Shown: positions 13,969 to 26,811, counted from the first letter of the stretch. The stretch is 64,000 nt of DNA from Pohlia nutans (GCA_022496805.1 CM040097.1:23674072-23738071), one strand, 5' to 3'. Translations and numbers: made by a program. The notes: generated by a model not told the origin, from the sequence alone.

Positions 13969-15153
13969 TATATAATTGTACTACTAAACACCACTATGAA
14001 CAAGCATGAAAATTGCATGATTCTAATTTAAACGGTTGCTCAAATATGTCAAACATTTGGACTAGATGGACTTGTATTCAAATATGTCAAACAAACTTGA
14101 TGAATCCACCTTGAAAACATACCTCCAAAAGTTCAATACAAGGTTTGCAAATCATGATTGTACAGAAAGGCATCCATTGTTGCTGACTGAAGCTACATAT
14201 ATACCTTGCAATATAAGACCATATGCACTCAAATGTGTCAAAACCAAATGGCCGTGTTAGTATTAGTGACTCAAATCCAATATGTTTTTCACAATGAACG
14301 TGCAACAAGTCTAATCTTGATACATTTTATTAGTAATATCGGTGCAGGCTCCTATGTAGACTTCCTTTAATTTACCATTCACTAGATAAGCACATGCTTG
14401 CTTGCCATGTTGGCTTGTAAACAATATCCCAAGCAAATCATATGTCATCACGCTAGTGTATTGAACTAATTTTTTAATATAGCCAAACTCCATAGCTGCA
14501 ATTTCTCAAACAATAGGAGCTTCATGTGACATTGTCATTGTGGACTAACTCTATTTACCTTCCAAGCTTTGGATAACCCTAAGATTTGCTTCAATTGCTT
14601 ATATTGTGGAGAACTAGGGTTTCTGGTCCATTATGGGTATAGTACCCACCCCACACCACCGCTTAAACTCCACAAAGATAATACTTCAATTTCAAAATTG
14701 CATTGTGATGGAGTTTGCCCCACCCTGCACGACTGCTATCAAGTTCCACAACACCAATTCAAATACAATTCAATTCATTTTCTTACCTTCAATTCCAGAC
14801 TCCAAACAAACATGCTTCTAAACAAAACAACAACAAACGACGGTGAACAATCCTTGCTCGCCCCGTCGTCACCCCACATGCAGCCCTTCTATCTCCACAA
14901 GTGTGCCAGTTTTGTTCCAATTTTGAATGATAGTATCAGCAAAAAAAAAACCAGATCCTAAACGTAATTTGTGTATGGAGAATCTGAAATTGCAACTGAC
15001 GATGTTGGTGTTCTTCATTCTCATTGATGCTCTAATGATTTGGCTGCTAGGAAAATGGTCGTATCCGAGCGGAAAACAAAGCCCTAGTTGGAAAACAAGA
15101 AACATTGTCTGACTTCTAAAACAATAGCAAGAGTCCAACTTTGAAATCACAGC
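13969..15153. other. intergenic DNA with two stray copies of the 79-bp repeat
   Basis: AT-rich sequence. Around 14630-14735 two degenerate units of the GATGGGTATTGCCCC repeat occur. They match the array at 15302-15692. Reading frames here are repeat-derived and have no recognised relatives. Confidence 0.5.
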
Positions 15154-15248
15154 AAACAACGAAACCCTCGAACACCAAGCATACAACGAAACCCTCTAAC
15201 ACTAAGCAAACAACGGAACCCTCTAACAACAAGCAAACAACGACAAAG
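15154..15248. repeat. 27-bp tandem repeat, about 3.5 units
   Basis: Units start at 15154, 15181, 15208 and 15235, each built on AAACAACGAAACCCTC followed by AACACCAAGC. In one plus frame it reads as a nine-residue repeat of the type QTTKPSNTK. No surrounding gene was recognised. Confidence 0.85.
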
Positions 15249-15301
15249 ACCTCTACCGCTTCAAATTCATTGATACAAATTGGATTCCAAAAAGTGCCTC
15301 A

Positions 15302-15692
15302 TCATGGGTATCGACCCCACTCCGCATATGCCCTACCACTTGAACTCTAGAAATATAACTTTGATTTCAAAAATGCTCCGTGATGGGTATTACCACTACC
15401 TCACATATGCACCACTACTAAAACTCCCGAGATACAATTATGATTTTGAAAACTGCTCCGTGATGGGTATTGCCCCCACCCCCACATGCACCATGGTCAA
15501 AACTCCAAAGATACAACTATCAATTCAAAAACTGCTTTGTGATGGGTATTGCCTTCACCCTGCACCACCACTTGAAATCAACAAAGATAAAACTTTGATT
15601 TTAAAATTGCATCGTGATGGGTTTTGTTGCATCCCACACCACCACTTCTTCACAAATAAAACTATGATTTTTAAATTTCAACTTCATGTGTA
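15302..15692. repeat. diverged 75-80-bp tandem repeat, five units
   Basis: Units start near 15302, 15381, 15461, 15540 and 15615 with TGATGGGTATTGCC, followed by a C-rich part, CACCACTT, AAACTCC, AAAGATA, AACTTTGATTT and TGCTCCG. One plus frame stays open across all five units, giving a 26-residue repeat with DGYC and HPAPPLE cores. The open frame may simply reflect the repeat unit, and no start context or homologue supports a gene. Confidence 0.85.
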
Positions 15693-16139
15693 TTGCATTT
15701 AATAATGCCCATTCTGTTTTGGCATTTAAAAAACCCCATTTCTTTCAACAAAAAAAAAGTTATGAGGAAGATTTTTCCAAATAAAAAACTAGGCCTTTTG
15801 GGCTTACTATATCCTTTAACCCTTGATAGACTAATAAACCCAAATTGGCCCTCAAGAGTTTTATATTAGTTTTGAATAGGTCCTATATAGACTTCTTTTC
15901 ATTTACATATATTTGTCTTTGGATCAACATATGCAATGTCTTATAGTGATTCCAATTATATAAAATTTGGTCATATCTGAATTGTTTTTTTTTTCAACAC
16001 AATCAACTAAATAAATAATTTCCAAACAATGAATCCTTTTGTCCCTAACTGCTTGTCTAGTTGATTTTTGACTAATGAACAAAATTGAATTTTGTTTTCT
16101 CATTTGTTATGCACTTTCTGTAAGTAAAACAAATACTAT
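15693..16139. other. AT-rich spacer
   Basis: No feature recognised. Confidence 0.5.
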
Positions 16140-16555
16140 AAAATTTTATGGTAGGATACCTTCATGCAAGTGTGATCCGATTAGAAAGGAGATGATTTGT
16201 GAAAAAAAAATTTGCTTCATTTCATGCCATTTTTTCCATCAAAAATTCTAATTCTTAGTTCAAAAGGAATCAATTGTGCTCTTGAAAAAATCAACTCATA
16301 AATTTAAGCAACCAAAAAATCTCCAAAACTCAGTACTCTTAAAGTATTACATTTCAACCCACCACAACAAATTTCATCCACAAATTGTCCAAATCTTATT
16401 TGTAATCAAATTACAAAATAATTATGAATTTTATACAAAAATATTGGTGATTGCAATCATAGATTTAACCATATGGATAGAATCTAAAATTCATAGTGTA
16501 CAACTTTTATTCATACATCAAGTGAAAATATCCCTTTGGAGAGCATTGTAGGTAT
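16140..16555 (+). mobile_element. TTAA-family MITE, type A, internal fragment
   Basis: The body matches other type A copies: GATCCGATTAGAAAGGAG, AAGCAACCAAAAAATC, TTTGTAATCAAATTAC and GTACAACTTTTATTCATAC. Neither TTAA terminus is preserved. Confidence 0.7.
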
Positions 16556-18463
16556 TCAGGGGTTATAGATTACGGATTATGAATTCAACCCTTACAAAAT
16601 CAACATGTGCTATAACTTGACTTACCAATGAATGTACATTTACATTCATATGAAGTACACAAAGAAATGGTTGGGATTTGGATTACCTAAACTACAAAGA
16701 TTAAGGAAATGGAAGTGCCAAATAAATTAGGCGTCTATGTAATTTTAGCATTAACCGAGCTAGAATATGCAAATGGAGATACCAAAAAAACCTTCACACC
16801 ATGCAAGATTAACCCTTTGATGCGCCAATGTCCACATTGTAGACACTGGATGATTTCTGATGTACCTTTTCACCACATATGGTGATTCGTTTCATCCATC
16901 CAAATTCCTCTTGGTTCTTGTGCTAGTTGAATACCATTTGTATAGTATGGATCTTCAAAATAAAATATTATGATTTCTTTTTAAATAAAAAAGGTGATTT
17001 ATGTCAAGTTTCATTCTTAGTTCAAAAAGTCAGATCTTCAACATGATTTACCAAAATAAGTAGAGTCAAATAATGGAAATTATACCATCTTGTAGTGCAT
17101 ATTATTCCATATTTTTTATAATTTTATTAATAATTTTTTTTGTCAATCTGGGATTTTAAATTGAATTTCTTGAAAAACATGAAAAACAATTAAAAACAAA
17201 TCAAAAATAAGATAATAAACCGAACAGCAGAGAATCATGAGGTGTAGGATGAAATTCCTTTTTTATGAATAATTTCTTGATTAAAATTTTGTAAATTTGT
17301 TTTTGACATACTTTTAATAGATGCGGCTATATGTCTTTCTCTTCATCCTATATTTTATAACAATTTCTAAAATTAAATTGAATTAAGAATGTTTTTTGAG
17401 ATCTATTATGAAAAAAAATTCACAATTAGATGAATACTCCAAATCATATCAATTCTTGATTGGACATTTTAGACATATAAAAACTATCCAGTGAACTCAA
17501 AAAAAAGTTAAAATTAAAATTTGGAGATTTGATAAGTGCATATACAATGAGGACCTTAACCTCTTGAGTTTATCAATGTGATAAAATGTTCAATATTTGG
17601 AAATTTTCAAAATCTAAAAGTAATATATAAAACTAGATTTGATAAGTTTTGTGTTTGTAGTTACGCTTGACAAAATAAAATCTGATTTTCAAAGTTGAAG
17701 TTGACTTTGACTAGCCAACATTTACTAAGCATTGTTGAAAGATTACGATGAAAGCACTCTTTTATCATATATAGACGAAGTAATTCTCTTTAAATGTTCA
17801 AAAATCTCCATTTCCATTGTAAGGATCTCATACAACAATATTTTAGAGGTTTCGTTAAATTAAAACTAAAAAAGTTAAGAACGCATTGTATTTGCAATAC
17901 CATTGTTAGATTTTGTATAATTCTTGTGCAATTCCTTTGATAGAATTTGATGGTTTTGAACTTCATAATTTCACTGTAGTTACATTGTGGATGACAGGTG
18001 TATTTAAATTCTATTTTTCATTTAATTTTCTAATTTCTACCATATCACATCAAGTTGCTTAAGATATTGGCAGAGGTGATAGGAATTTCAAGCCCAACAA
18101 ATTTCAAGTTCAAGATTAGTTGTTTGTAGGTCTTTCAGGTACTCTTTATTTGATTTAATTTCCATCTGCAGACAAGTGTTGAGCTCAACTTGACACATTG
18201 CAATCCCACACCTAAGTTATTCTGCATCAAGTCATGAATAAGGTACTGTAGGTACATACTCTCCGTCCAGCAAATGGAAGTACCCAATTGCCTCAGAAAA
18301 CAATAAAATAAAATAAAATAACAGGCACTCTATGAACCCTACCGTACAAATAGTTGACCTGGATGTGGCACTTGAGCATTTTGACAGAAGGGAGAGCATC
18401 AACTTTTACAGTCACTTGTGTGGAAAGATCCATACCATTTGTCTGCACACAAAACTTATACAG
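16556..18463. other. AT-rich intergenic DNA
   Basis: A TTAACCCTTTGATGCGCC string at 16809 resembles a TTAA-family left end, but no matching right end was found. A short (AAAAT)n run lies near 18302-18321. Otherwise nothing was recognised. Confidence 0.5.
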
Positions 18464-19039
18464 TTAACCCCTAAAGGACCACAACTATGTTTCTCTCCAA
18501 ACACTCCAAAGTATCCCTTCTCATAAAAAGACAAATAGTTTTTTATTTAAAACCTTTTTGACCAATCCAACCGTAGGATATTTCAATCAACTTGAATTTA
18601 TTACAACCTAAAAAATTTCAACCGTTCAGGGTTCTTCAATAGTAAGATTATAAGCTTCAAAGTTGGTAGCATTTTTTTTTTTTTGCTTGTTGCCCAAGTT
18701 TGAAACTTTCCGAAAATGCTCAAAATGCAAAGTTTAGTCTCAGATTTGGTAAAATGAATTTGGCAGTTGTGTATATGGGGGCGTTAGCTCATTGTGTACA
18801 AAAATTCAGATGCATAGCTCATTGTATGAAAAAATTCAGGAGTTGCCCGCAATTAGGTTTTTCACCTTTACATGATTGTATCTTTTGATCTATACATCAT
18901 CTACATACGCAAATTACCATTCCATCTTCGTTACAAAGAGTAGAATCACCACAAAAAATCTCAATAATTGACGATCACTACTCATTCCATACTGAGCCGA
19001 CCGAACTTGGAAAATTAGCCTTGGTCCTTTAGGGGTTAA
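18464..19039. mobile_element. TTAA-family MITE, type E, complete
   Basis: TTAA at 18464-18467 and 19036-19039 bound a 568-bp element ending CCCCTAAAGGACC and GGTCCTTTAGGGG. It is noncoding. Confidence 0.85.
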
Positions 19040-21230
19040 TAGCAAGTCCCACCCTCCAGGTGAAATATCATGGACCTTTGAATTATAAGTTAGTTTTATA
19101 TTATATTATATTATATTATATATATAATTTATATATTTTAAATGCAGAGTGTCACGACCTGATGAATATAAAAAAATATTTTATTTTATAGAAACAAACT
19201 GTGAAGGACAAGGATGTTCAACCTGTGATTGATGAAGTTCCAGCGGAGTGTTTTTTAAACCTTTAGTTCTAAGATGAACCAAAATTGGTCACTTAGGTGG
19301 ATTTATCTAATAATGATGATGATGATAATGATAGTTGTGAATAAAGAGTAAGTTCAGGTAGTTTGTCAATCCATGCTTCACGGATATGGGTGGTGAGGTC
19401 TACTACCATTAGTGCCTCTTCTTGGAGATAGACTTTATGAGGAAATAATCTTAGTTATTTTCAACAGTTTAGAGAATACACAGATCTGATATTGGAGAGT
19501 GTGATAGATAGATAAGAAGTCCGGTCCTCTTTCGAGGCCGGCATGAATAAAGTGTATGTTTGTCATGACAATGACCCAGTGCCCACCGGACAAAGAGCCA
19601 TTTAGTTGGTGCAAGACTACTCTCCCTTTCAAGAATAGACACTCTAGTCAAAGAGTGTGATTTAGTACAAGTTCAAAGTGTAGTCTTAGTCAATGAACAC
19701 AACACTATTGGACACATTACATAACCAAAGGTCTAAGTTAGTACTAAATAGCGTATGTTTGGATAAGATTCAACACTTTATAGACAAAATTCAATTTCCG
19801 CATCACATTTCAAGAGCTTACAACCAACGACAAGGTGACATGTGCCAAATATTTGATTTTGTTCAAAGAATAACATATGTAATATTCTAAAAATGTTCTT
19901 CAAGATCCCCTTTTCTTCATACAAAAATATGTTTTTGAAAATTTGATTTTCCTAAAATTCCAACATTATTTTTAGATGTTTTTTTGTATTGACCATGTCC
20001 TCTACTACATTAATATCTTCCTCAAATATCAACACCCAACCATTGTTGGTGCCTTATTCATGATATGTGACATGTACCAAAATCCTTACTTGTGCCATTA
20101 TCTTATCATTGCACTACCATTTTGAAAGAAATATGGGAATAGGGTGTCAAAGTGGTCATTATGGACCATGGAAAATATTGTAGTTTAGGAGGATGAACTA
20201 ATTTTGTTAGGCCAATGTAGAAAACTATCCAAATAATGTGGCCATTTTGGGTTAAACACATGGCCATTTGATATTAGGCTTGTGGTAATTATGAACAAAG
20301 ATAATGGTGGGGGACCCTAGTGGCAGTTTTTGGAAATTCTTAGAGCACCCTTCAATTATTTTTTAAACTACATACTTTATCGTAAAAATATGAATCCACT
20401 TGTTATAACTTTATGTTTCAATTCACCACATGCAATAGTTTTTTTGAAGTCCCATCACCTTTTTAAGGTATTTGATCGGAAATTGTGTCACAAATAGAGT
20501 GCACTACCTTGCCATTGGGCCTCCGTCCATGTATTAGTGGGGTTTCTGGGAAAGCTGGACGAGATTGGCACCAATTTGCAAAAGCAACTTCCATGTGCCC
20601 CTGCCATCTACAATCTACAATGGATGTTCTGATTAAAATTAGCAAATTAAAGTGTTGAAACTAGTTAATCACAGGAGCTACTAATGCCATACCGAAATGG
20701 ATGAACCCAAGAATTTGATTTCAATTCTTACAAACACCGATAGACCATCCGTGGTTCTTGAGACTTGACTTCTTGTTGTCCAGCGGCTTTCACCGGCCCG
20801 ATCCTCACATGAAAACCTGCCCTTAGGGCTTAGGCTAAATTGTGGTATCTGAGATGATGAGTTGTCTGCAGCTTAGTTACATGCGCTGGCTGAAAGTTTG
20901 GGCAGAGTCCTGTGCAGATGGCCATGGCTAATGATTCAGGAGGCCCGGCCATGTTATAGGACCAGTAATTTGGAAGTTGGTAGGCTATGATAGCCAACTG
21001 CTGTCATTCATTCAGAACATGGCGACAGACGTAACTAAGTATGCTCCATTGTCCCCAACTGTTGATGCACGGCAGCCAGGTTGACCCAATTGTTCCTTAT
21101 GAGGACGGATGATAATATATTAACTTAGCTACTCGTGACTGCGACCGACTGCATGCAAACCGTGCATACCTCTCATGCTTAAAATGATTGGTTTCACCCC
21201 CAGCCAACTGACATGCCATCTTCAATCCCA
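19040..21230. other. intergenic DNA with a TATAT microsatellite
   Basis: A TATAT-type microsatellite covers roughly 19095-19130. From about 19190 a short coding-looking tail with an aspartate run (LSNNDDDDND) ends near 19344; it may be a transposase relic but is too short to name. The 20450-21170 part is less AT-rich, without a recognisable product. Confidence 0.45.
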
Positions 21231-21258
21231 CAGACAAAGTTTGGCCAAACTTTGTCTG
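21231..21258. repeat. perfect 28-bp palindrome
   Basis: The half-site CAGACAAAGTTTGG is followed immediately by its exact complement, with no spacer. It lies in the left part of a reading frame that I do not consider a gene. Confidence 0.95.
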
Positions 21259-21750
21259 CCTTCCCAGCAACTCCACTACCTTCTAATTGCTTCCCATGAC
21301 ATTGCTATTCAGTTATCTCAGAGCATCTCCACAAGCTCTCTGGATAGCTCTCTGGCTCTGGAAAAATGGATGTGCATCGCTTGCTCAACACTATTTGTTT
21401 GGAGGGTGATACTAGAGTTACTGAAAAGAGTGTCTCAAAGGAAACTCACCTCATACTCACCTGAGACTCATTTTCAATTCAAAAAGACTGCAAAACTAGT
21501 CTATAGTGAGTTGGAGAATAATCTAAAGCAAGGTCTTACATTATCCGTGAGAGTGAAACTGGTGACTTCCCCAATGCTAGAGAAGAGTTCCCACAAGTTC
21601 CCCCAAGTTTAAGGGATTATTCATGAAGGGATCAAGGAACTATTCATGCACAATTTCTGTCAATTATTCATATTATTGGAGCAAAGATTCCACATAGACT
21701 CAACAAAGGTCCCTGCTTCTTTTTGTTTGACTCAAGTGTGACACTAAATA
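21259..21750. other. intergenic DNA
   Basis: A 145-codon plus-strand open frame spans 21175-21612. It has no recognisable motif and contains the CAGAGCATCTCC tract typical of plant MITE ends, so I treat it as noncoding. Confidence 0.5.
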
Positions 21751-22415
21751 GGGTTTATGCAAGCTACGGTCTATCAAAGGGGTGCAACTAGTGCAGCTAG
21801 AACCCGTGCAACTCATGCAACTGGTGTAATAGTGTGCACCTCACAACCTCAAATTAGATTACAAATTTCACTATTCAAAACAAGGTTTATGCTAATACTT
21901 CCTCTTTGGAGATCATCAAGTTTATTTTGTGCTTGTAGGCTTTGCTCAACAGCCCTTTTTTTTACACATCAAGGGTAATTAGAACCTTTTTTACATAACC
22001 TCCATAGCTAGGTTTTATGAAAAATGTATTTTATATCTTACTTCTGAAATTGAACCATATCTTCACTTCCAAAAAATTCCAAAAAAATTATTTTAACTAC
22101 ATGAATTTTTTTGAAAAACAAAGCATCGTGAAAAAATTAATTAAAAAATAAATAAGGGTAATACCCAAAATTAAAAATTATGGTAGCTATATACACACTT
22201 GTCGTATGTTGCTAAAAATTTGTGAAGTTGAAATTTGACCCCTCCTAGCAATTCCTATGTTTTAGGTGCACTTTTGACAAGTGACATGCTACCATTTCTA
22301 AGCATGATGGTTAATTTGGATAGAAAGATTGAAATCTTGCAAAAGTTTATTGCGAAAGACATCTTAACGTTAGAATTTTAAAAACAATGCAATTTGTTTT
22401 GTCACAAATTGTTTG
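21751..22415. mobile_element. GCAAGCTACGGTC-family element, copy 1 (truncated)
   Basis: It begins GGGTTTATGCAAGCTACGGTC and is homologous, in opposite orientation along its body, to the complete copy at 26042-26811. Shared tracts include ACATAACCTCCATAGCTAGG, GGTGCACTTTTGACAAG and AATTTGTTTTGTCACAAA. The far terminus is missing. Confidence 0.7.
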
Positions 22416-23015
22416 CAATCATCAAATAGTGTAATCAAGTTCAAGACCCTCAAAACGACTCAAGTTGATGTATTTTATCTTCTTAATTGCACATCATGTC
22501 ATTGCACAATCCATGTGTGATGACTTGTGAGTGGTTTACTTACTATTTTGAGAGTCTAATTGGGTGATGTTGATGGGGAACTAAATGGTGTGCCCTGTAA
22601 TTTTTGGATGACCTTCAGAGTGCAATTTAGAGTTGTTGGTGCAGATGCTCTCACTTCTCTCTTTGTCTTGTACGATGTACTCTTTTTTTTTCCAAAAAAA
22701 CACTTTTGGTACCCCTGCTCCTTTTGTCCTAGGATAAACTTCCAGTTTGCTCAAACTAACTAGTACTCCCACTGGCTCAGGGTCTACACCATTGTACTCA
22801 AAGTCCACACTATTGGACTCCAATGACAAAGTTAATTTAGGAATATTCCTTCAATAAGAAGCTTTGTTTTGGGACAAAAGAGTATAAGATAGAGCTCTTG
22901 CATTTTTTAAATTTCTTTTGTAACAATTTCAAGCAGAGATGAAGAAATAATTTATTGAAACAACCCACACTAAACATCAAGACAGAGAGAAGGTGCCAAA
23001 GTGCGCACTATACAA
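22416..23015. other. intergenic DNA
   Basis: Short overlapping frames only. No recognisable gene or bounded repeat. Confidence 0.5.
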
Positions 23016-23787
23016 AACACGCAATTCGCTATCTACGCACTTAGCCATATAATCATGCACTTGGCCCTCGGGCGCACTAAAAAAGTTGTCTAAATTTATT
23101 TATTTTAAAACATCAATTTTAGTCTTTCTACAATCACTTTCATTGTAAAGAAAAAACTCTTTTATTTTTGTTTTATCCTTGAATTTATCTTCTTTTTTTA
23201 ATCATTTTTTCTCTATCTTTTTTTTTATCTTGTTTCTTTTATCTTGTTTCTTACTTGTCTTCTTGTTTTCCTTCTTGTCTTCCATCTTGTCAGCTTCTAT
23301 TTCTTCTATTTTTCTTCATTCATTTCTTTTCATTTTATTTTCTTCTTGTGGCAGCCGCAAATCCTACACCCGCATCAAAGAAGAAAAAAAAAACAATAAA
23401 TAAATAAATTAGATAATAATAATTTTGCCTTCTTTCTGCTTAGGGTTCATGAACCTTATAAAAAAATTAAAATTAGGGTTCAGTCGGTAGCTGAACCCTA
23501 AACAGTGGAGGAGGGAGATTTTTTTTCTTCTTCTTCCATCTCCGCCGTTTAGGGTTTAGCCGCCGACTATATTTTTATTTTTATCTTTTAAAAATTTTGT
23601 AGGGTTCATGAATACTAAACAAAAAAGAAGACGATTCTTTTTTTCCCTTTCGTTGTGGGTGTAGGGTTTGTGGCTGTCAGAAGAAGGAAAAAAAATGAAA
23701 AGAACTTTTTACACAAATTAACTTAAGCAAAATTTGCTCATGAAATGAATGTACTTGGTCAAGTGCATAAATAGCGAATTGCGTGTT
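23016..23787. mobile_element. foldback element, CAATTCGC-end family, degenerate copy
   Basis: Inverted ends AACACGCAATTCGCTAT (left) and ATAGCGAATTGCGTGTT (right) bound 772 bp. Just inside, TGCACTTGG and TCAAGTGCA repeat the sub-terminal motif of the 33762-35018 copy, followed by the same TCTTTCTACAATC and CATTGTAAAG tracts. The interior differs, being rich in TTC and TCTTG runs with several AGGGTTCATGAA strings. No convincing target duplication was found. Confidence 0.75.
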
Positions 23788-24027
23788 ATAAGAGCATCCA
23801 AACATACACTCTGAACTCACTTTCTAGTATCACATTTTGGTGTATACATTGAAATATTTTGGTCATATTCTCCAATATCACGTTTCGGTATTTTTGATAA
23901 TGTTCACACATGTGATTGGAAAATTTCCCAGATGTCATGTTTTGAACTTATCACATGAAGAGTTCCCGAAGTGTACTTGTATATGGATAAACTCTATTCA
24001 AACAGAGACTCAAAGCATTTGCAACAA

Positions 24028-24183
24028 CACTAGTAGAAAGGGTAGTCTTTGGGCACCAATGAAAAATGTTACAGCATGGTGCTCAAAGCCTATATTGGCA
24101 CTAGCTTGGTGCCAATATGGGCCTTGGACACCACTTTCTAATACTATTCCGATTGGTGCTCAAGTATGGCATTTCTACTACAC
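24028..24183. mobile_element. small MITE with CACTA-like ends
   Basis: The left end CACTAGTAGAAAGGG faces the right end TTTCTACTACACTG. Between them lie inverted GGGCACCAAT and TTGGTGCTC tracts. Ends of the CACTASTAGAAA type are common in plant CACTA-derived MITEs. The exact boundary and target duplication could not be fixed. Confidence 0.55.
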
Positions 24184-24311
24184 TGAATGGCGTATTTAGT
24201 GTCCGGAGATAATTGATGTTTTTATCACAATCCGTTCAAAGGTGAAGAGAAATAGTATCCCTTGACTCTACATAGGTGGAGTTTGTCACTTGTCATTCTC
24301 ACTTTCATTTA

Positions 24312-25120
24312 CCCCTAAGCGTCTCTAGCTTTTTTGGGCTTAAAATCATCATCGCTTTTGACGTGTTATAGGTTTAAATGTAAGTGAGGTATAGAAATCT
24401 CAACTGTACAATCTTGTAACATACATGTTGTAGATCATGTGGATCAATTTTGGGGTCATTTGGCCATATATAGATTGCAAGATCATAGTGTTTTAGTGCT
24501 AAAAAAGGATGCTGAAATTTTCCTAGCAACACAGTTAGAGGTGAAATTCGTTTTCAAAATTACTCAAATGAAAAAACTTTGAACTATAAAGTAGTTCAAA
24601 ATCATCATATAAACACATTGGTACCAAAAAAACCTCATGAAAAATTTAATGTGCCCTAAAATGGCCTTGCAATGTCAAAAAGTGGCCCGAAAAGTGACCC
24701 ATTTGACCCAAAAAGCAAAAAGTGTCCAAACTAGACCCGTGCACTGAAATGTCTCCCAAACATTCAGAACATCATGGATTGACATGAAAATTTTACCATG
24801 ATAACTAGATTTCAAGGGAAATCCAACCCAATAATTTTTATTGAAAAATGACACGGGATGAAGGAGATACAAGCCTCCGAAGCTGCAGCCATCAAAATGC
24901 ACAAAAACTGCTAAAAAAAAAGCTACCTACTTTCAAATGATCACCAAAAATTCAATACATCTTGGATTGATCTGAATTGTTTACTACACATTCCATACAT
25001 CATCTAATTTTTTTTTCCAAAATTTCATTATTTTTGGACACATTCTGCAAAAGTTGCAGCTCTTCGAAGGTGAATGTACCCCAAAAACGTCCAAAATATG
25101 GACGTTGGGACGGTTAGGGG
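24312..25120. mobile_element. TTAA-family MITE, type D, complete
   Basis: The left end is CCCCTAAGCGTC preceded by TTTA, a one-base variant of the expected TTAA. The right end is GGACGGTTAGGGG followed by TTAA at 25121-25124, which it shares with the next element. It is 809 bp and noncoding. A truncated inverted copy lies at about 52702-53292. Confidence 0.8.
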
Positions 25121-25494
25121 TTAACCCTTAAACGTCAAAGCAAGCCCCACGGGCTTGTTATAAAGGAATAATTGAGGAAAAAAGTAGATTTTCTCAACCA
25201 AATCAAACGAGGATTGGTGCATTGGAAAGCTACTGAAAAAGCGATCTAGATTGCAAATTTGCGCCTCATTTGGGAGATTGTGGAGTCATTGACAAACAAT
25301 CAAAGTTATCTAAATGAACAGGAGTTGAGGTTGGGCAGCAGAGGTCGTTTCTTGAAAAGTGCCGCAGTGCTACAGTGCCGCAACACTGCTGGCCAGCAGA
25401 GTCGTTTTTTTTTTTTTTTTTTTTTTTTCGCCTCCGAAAATTTAGATGCCTTCCGGGCTGCCCCGCCCAGGCCCTCTTGACGTTTAAGGGTTAA
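25121..25494. mobile_element. TTAA-family MITE, type B, complete
   Basis: TTAA at 25121-25124 and 25491-25494 flank 366 bp ending CCCTTAAACGTCAA and TTGACGTTTAAGGG. A run of about 22 T residues follows 25406. Close relatives lie at 44554-45690 and 53780-54200. Confidence 0.85.
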
Positions 25495-25640
25495 GAGTGC
25501 TATGTTTTTTCCAAATCATGAGAGTGACATGGGGTGGCATGCCATATTTATTGTAAAGTTGCCATATGTCATTGGAATACTACATTCATTTTTTTTTATG
25601 AGGACACTATATCTTCCTAAAATTATATAGTGTTCGGAAA

Positions 25641-26041
25641 TCCATAAGTTAAATATACACATCACCATCCAACACTCAATTCCCGTCCATTTTTCTTCCC
25701 CCCCCAAAGAAAATGGCCACTCAAACTACAAATCCATTGATTTATTTTACTACAATACCATTCAATAATTTCACATTTTTAAAATAGAAATAACATACTA
25801 TAGTAATGGGCGGCAATACCCTTATGCAATGAGACTACAATGAACTTACAATTAGAAACTAATTATGTGTACGTGTATTTGAAAAGATATTCTTTCACCC
25901 CTAAGCTCCCAAGAGACCATTTTTCATTGCTGCCCGATTTTAACAGGCTGCTTGAAACAAAAAATAAGTATTTGAAGAAATAAATAATATTTTAAACTAC
26001 TTCATCAAATCTACTTTTCAACCCAATTTGAATTATGTCTA
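25641..26041. other. spacer
   Basis: AT-rich, without recognisable features. Confidence 0.5.
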
Positions 26042-26811
26042 GGGTGGTTGCAAGCTACGGTCACACAAACTTTTTGTCGCAGCATGCAAATTTGTGCACT
26101 TACCCAATCTTTGGAAAATCATCAATAAATATTGGAATGGAATTTTGTGACGAAACAAATTGCATTGTTTCTAGAATTCTAAAGTTAAGATGTCTACCAC
26201 AATAAAGTTTGCAAATTTTCAATCTTTCTATCCAAATTAAGCATTTCTACTTAGATTTGGTAGCGTGTCGCTTGTCAAAAGTGCACCTATTTTATGGGAA
26301 ATGCTAGAAGGGGGTCAAAATTGAACTTCAAAAATTTATAGCAACATACCACAAGTGTGTACAAAGGTACCGTATATTACTTTTTTGGGTACTACGCTTA
26401 CTTAATTTTTAATTAATTGTTTGGTGATGTTTTTGTTTTTTAAGATTTTCGTGCAGTTAAAACTTTTTTTTGGATTTTTTTTTTTGGAAATGAAATAATG
26501 ATTCAATTTCAGAGGTGAGATATGAAATGCATTTTTCATAAAACCTAGCTAAGGATGTTATGTAAAAAAGGCTCTAATTACCCCTACTCGGTAAAAAACA
26601 GAAAAGGCTATTGAGTAATGCCCAAAGACTTGAAATTAACTTAACAATTGCTAAAGTGAAAGTATTAGCATAAACCCTATTTGGGATGGTGAAATTTTTG
26701 ATCTAATTGAAAGTTGAGAGGTGCGCATTACTACGCTAGTGCACGAGCTGCATGGCCTTTAGCTGCACAAGCTGCACTCCCTACTTGGTAGACCGTAGCT
26801 TGCAATCACCC
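26042..26811. mobile_element. GCAAGCTACGGTC-family element, complete
   Basis: A 770-bp element with inverted ends GGGTGGTTGCAAGCTACGG (left) and CCGTAGCTTGCAATCACCC (right). It is flanked by the direct repeat TCTA at 26038-26041 and 26812-26815. The 4-bp duplication and GGG-type start do not let me name a superfamily. No transposase reading frame is present. Confidence 0.8.

Larger units (their letters stand above)
24196..25640. mobile_element. MITE split by two TTAA-family insertions
   Basis: The left half (24196-24311) and right half (25495-25640) together match the uninterrupted copy inside the KAS III intron at 62117-62461. Shared tracts include GTTCAAAGGTGA, CTTGTCATTC, TGGCATGCCAT and TCATTGGAA. 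In the intact copy these two halves are contiguous, so the 24312-25490 block is a later insertion at a TTAA-like site. Confidence 0.8.

Noticed and set aside
14087..14308. Overlapping short frames at 14066-14500 as small genes
   Set aside because: Mutually overlapping on both strands, AT-biased and without recognisable motifs or splice context.
21175..21612. 145-codon open frame
   Set aside because: It contains a perfect palindrome and MITE-like AGAGCATCTCC, has no recognisable domain, and its composition is that of the surrounding noncoding DNA.
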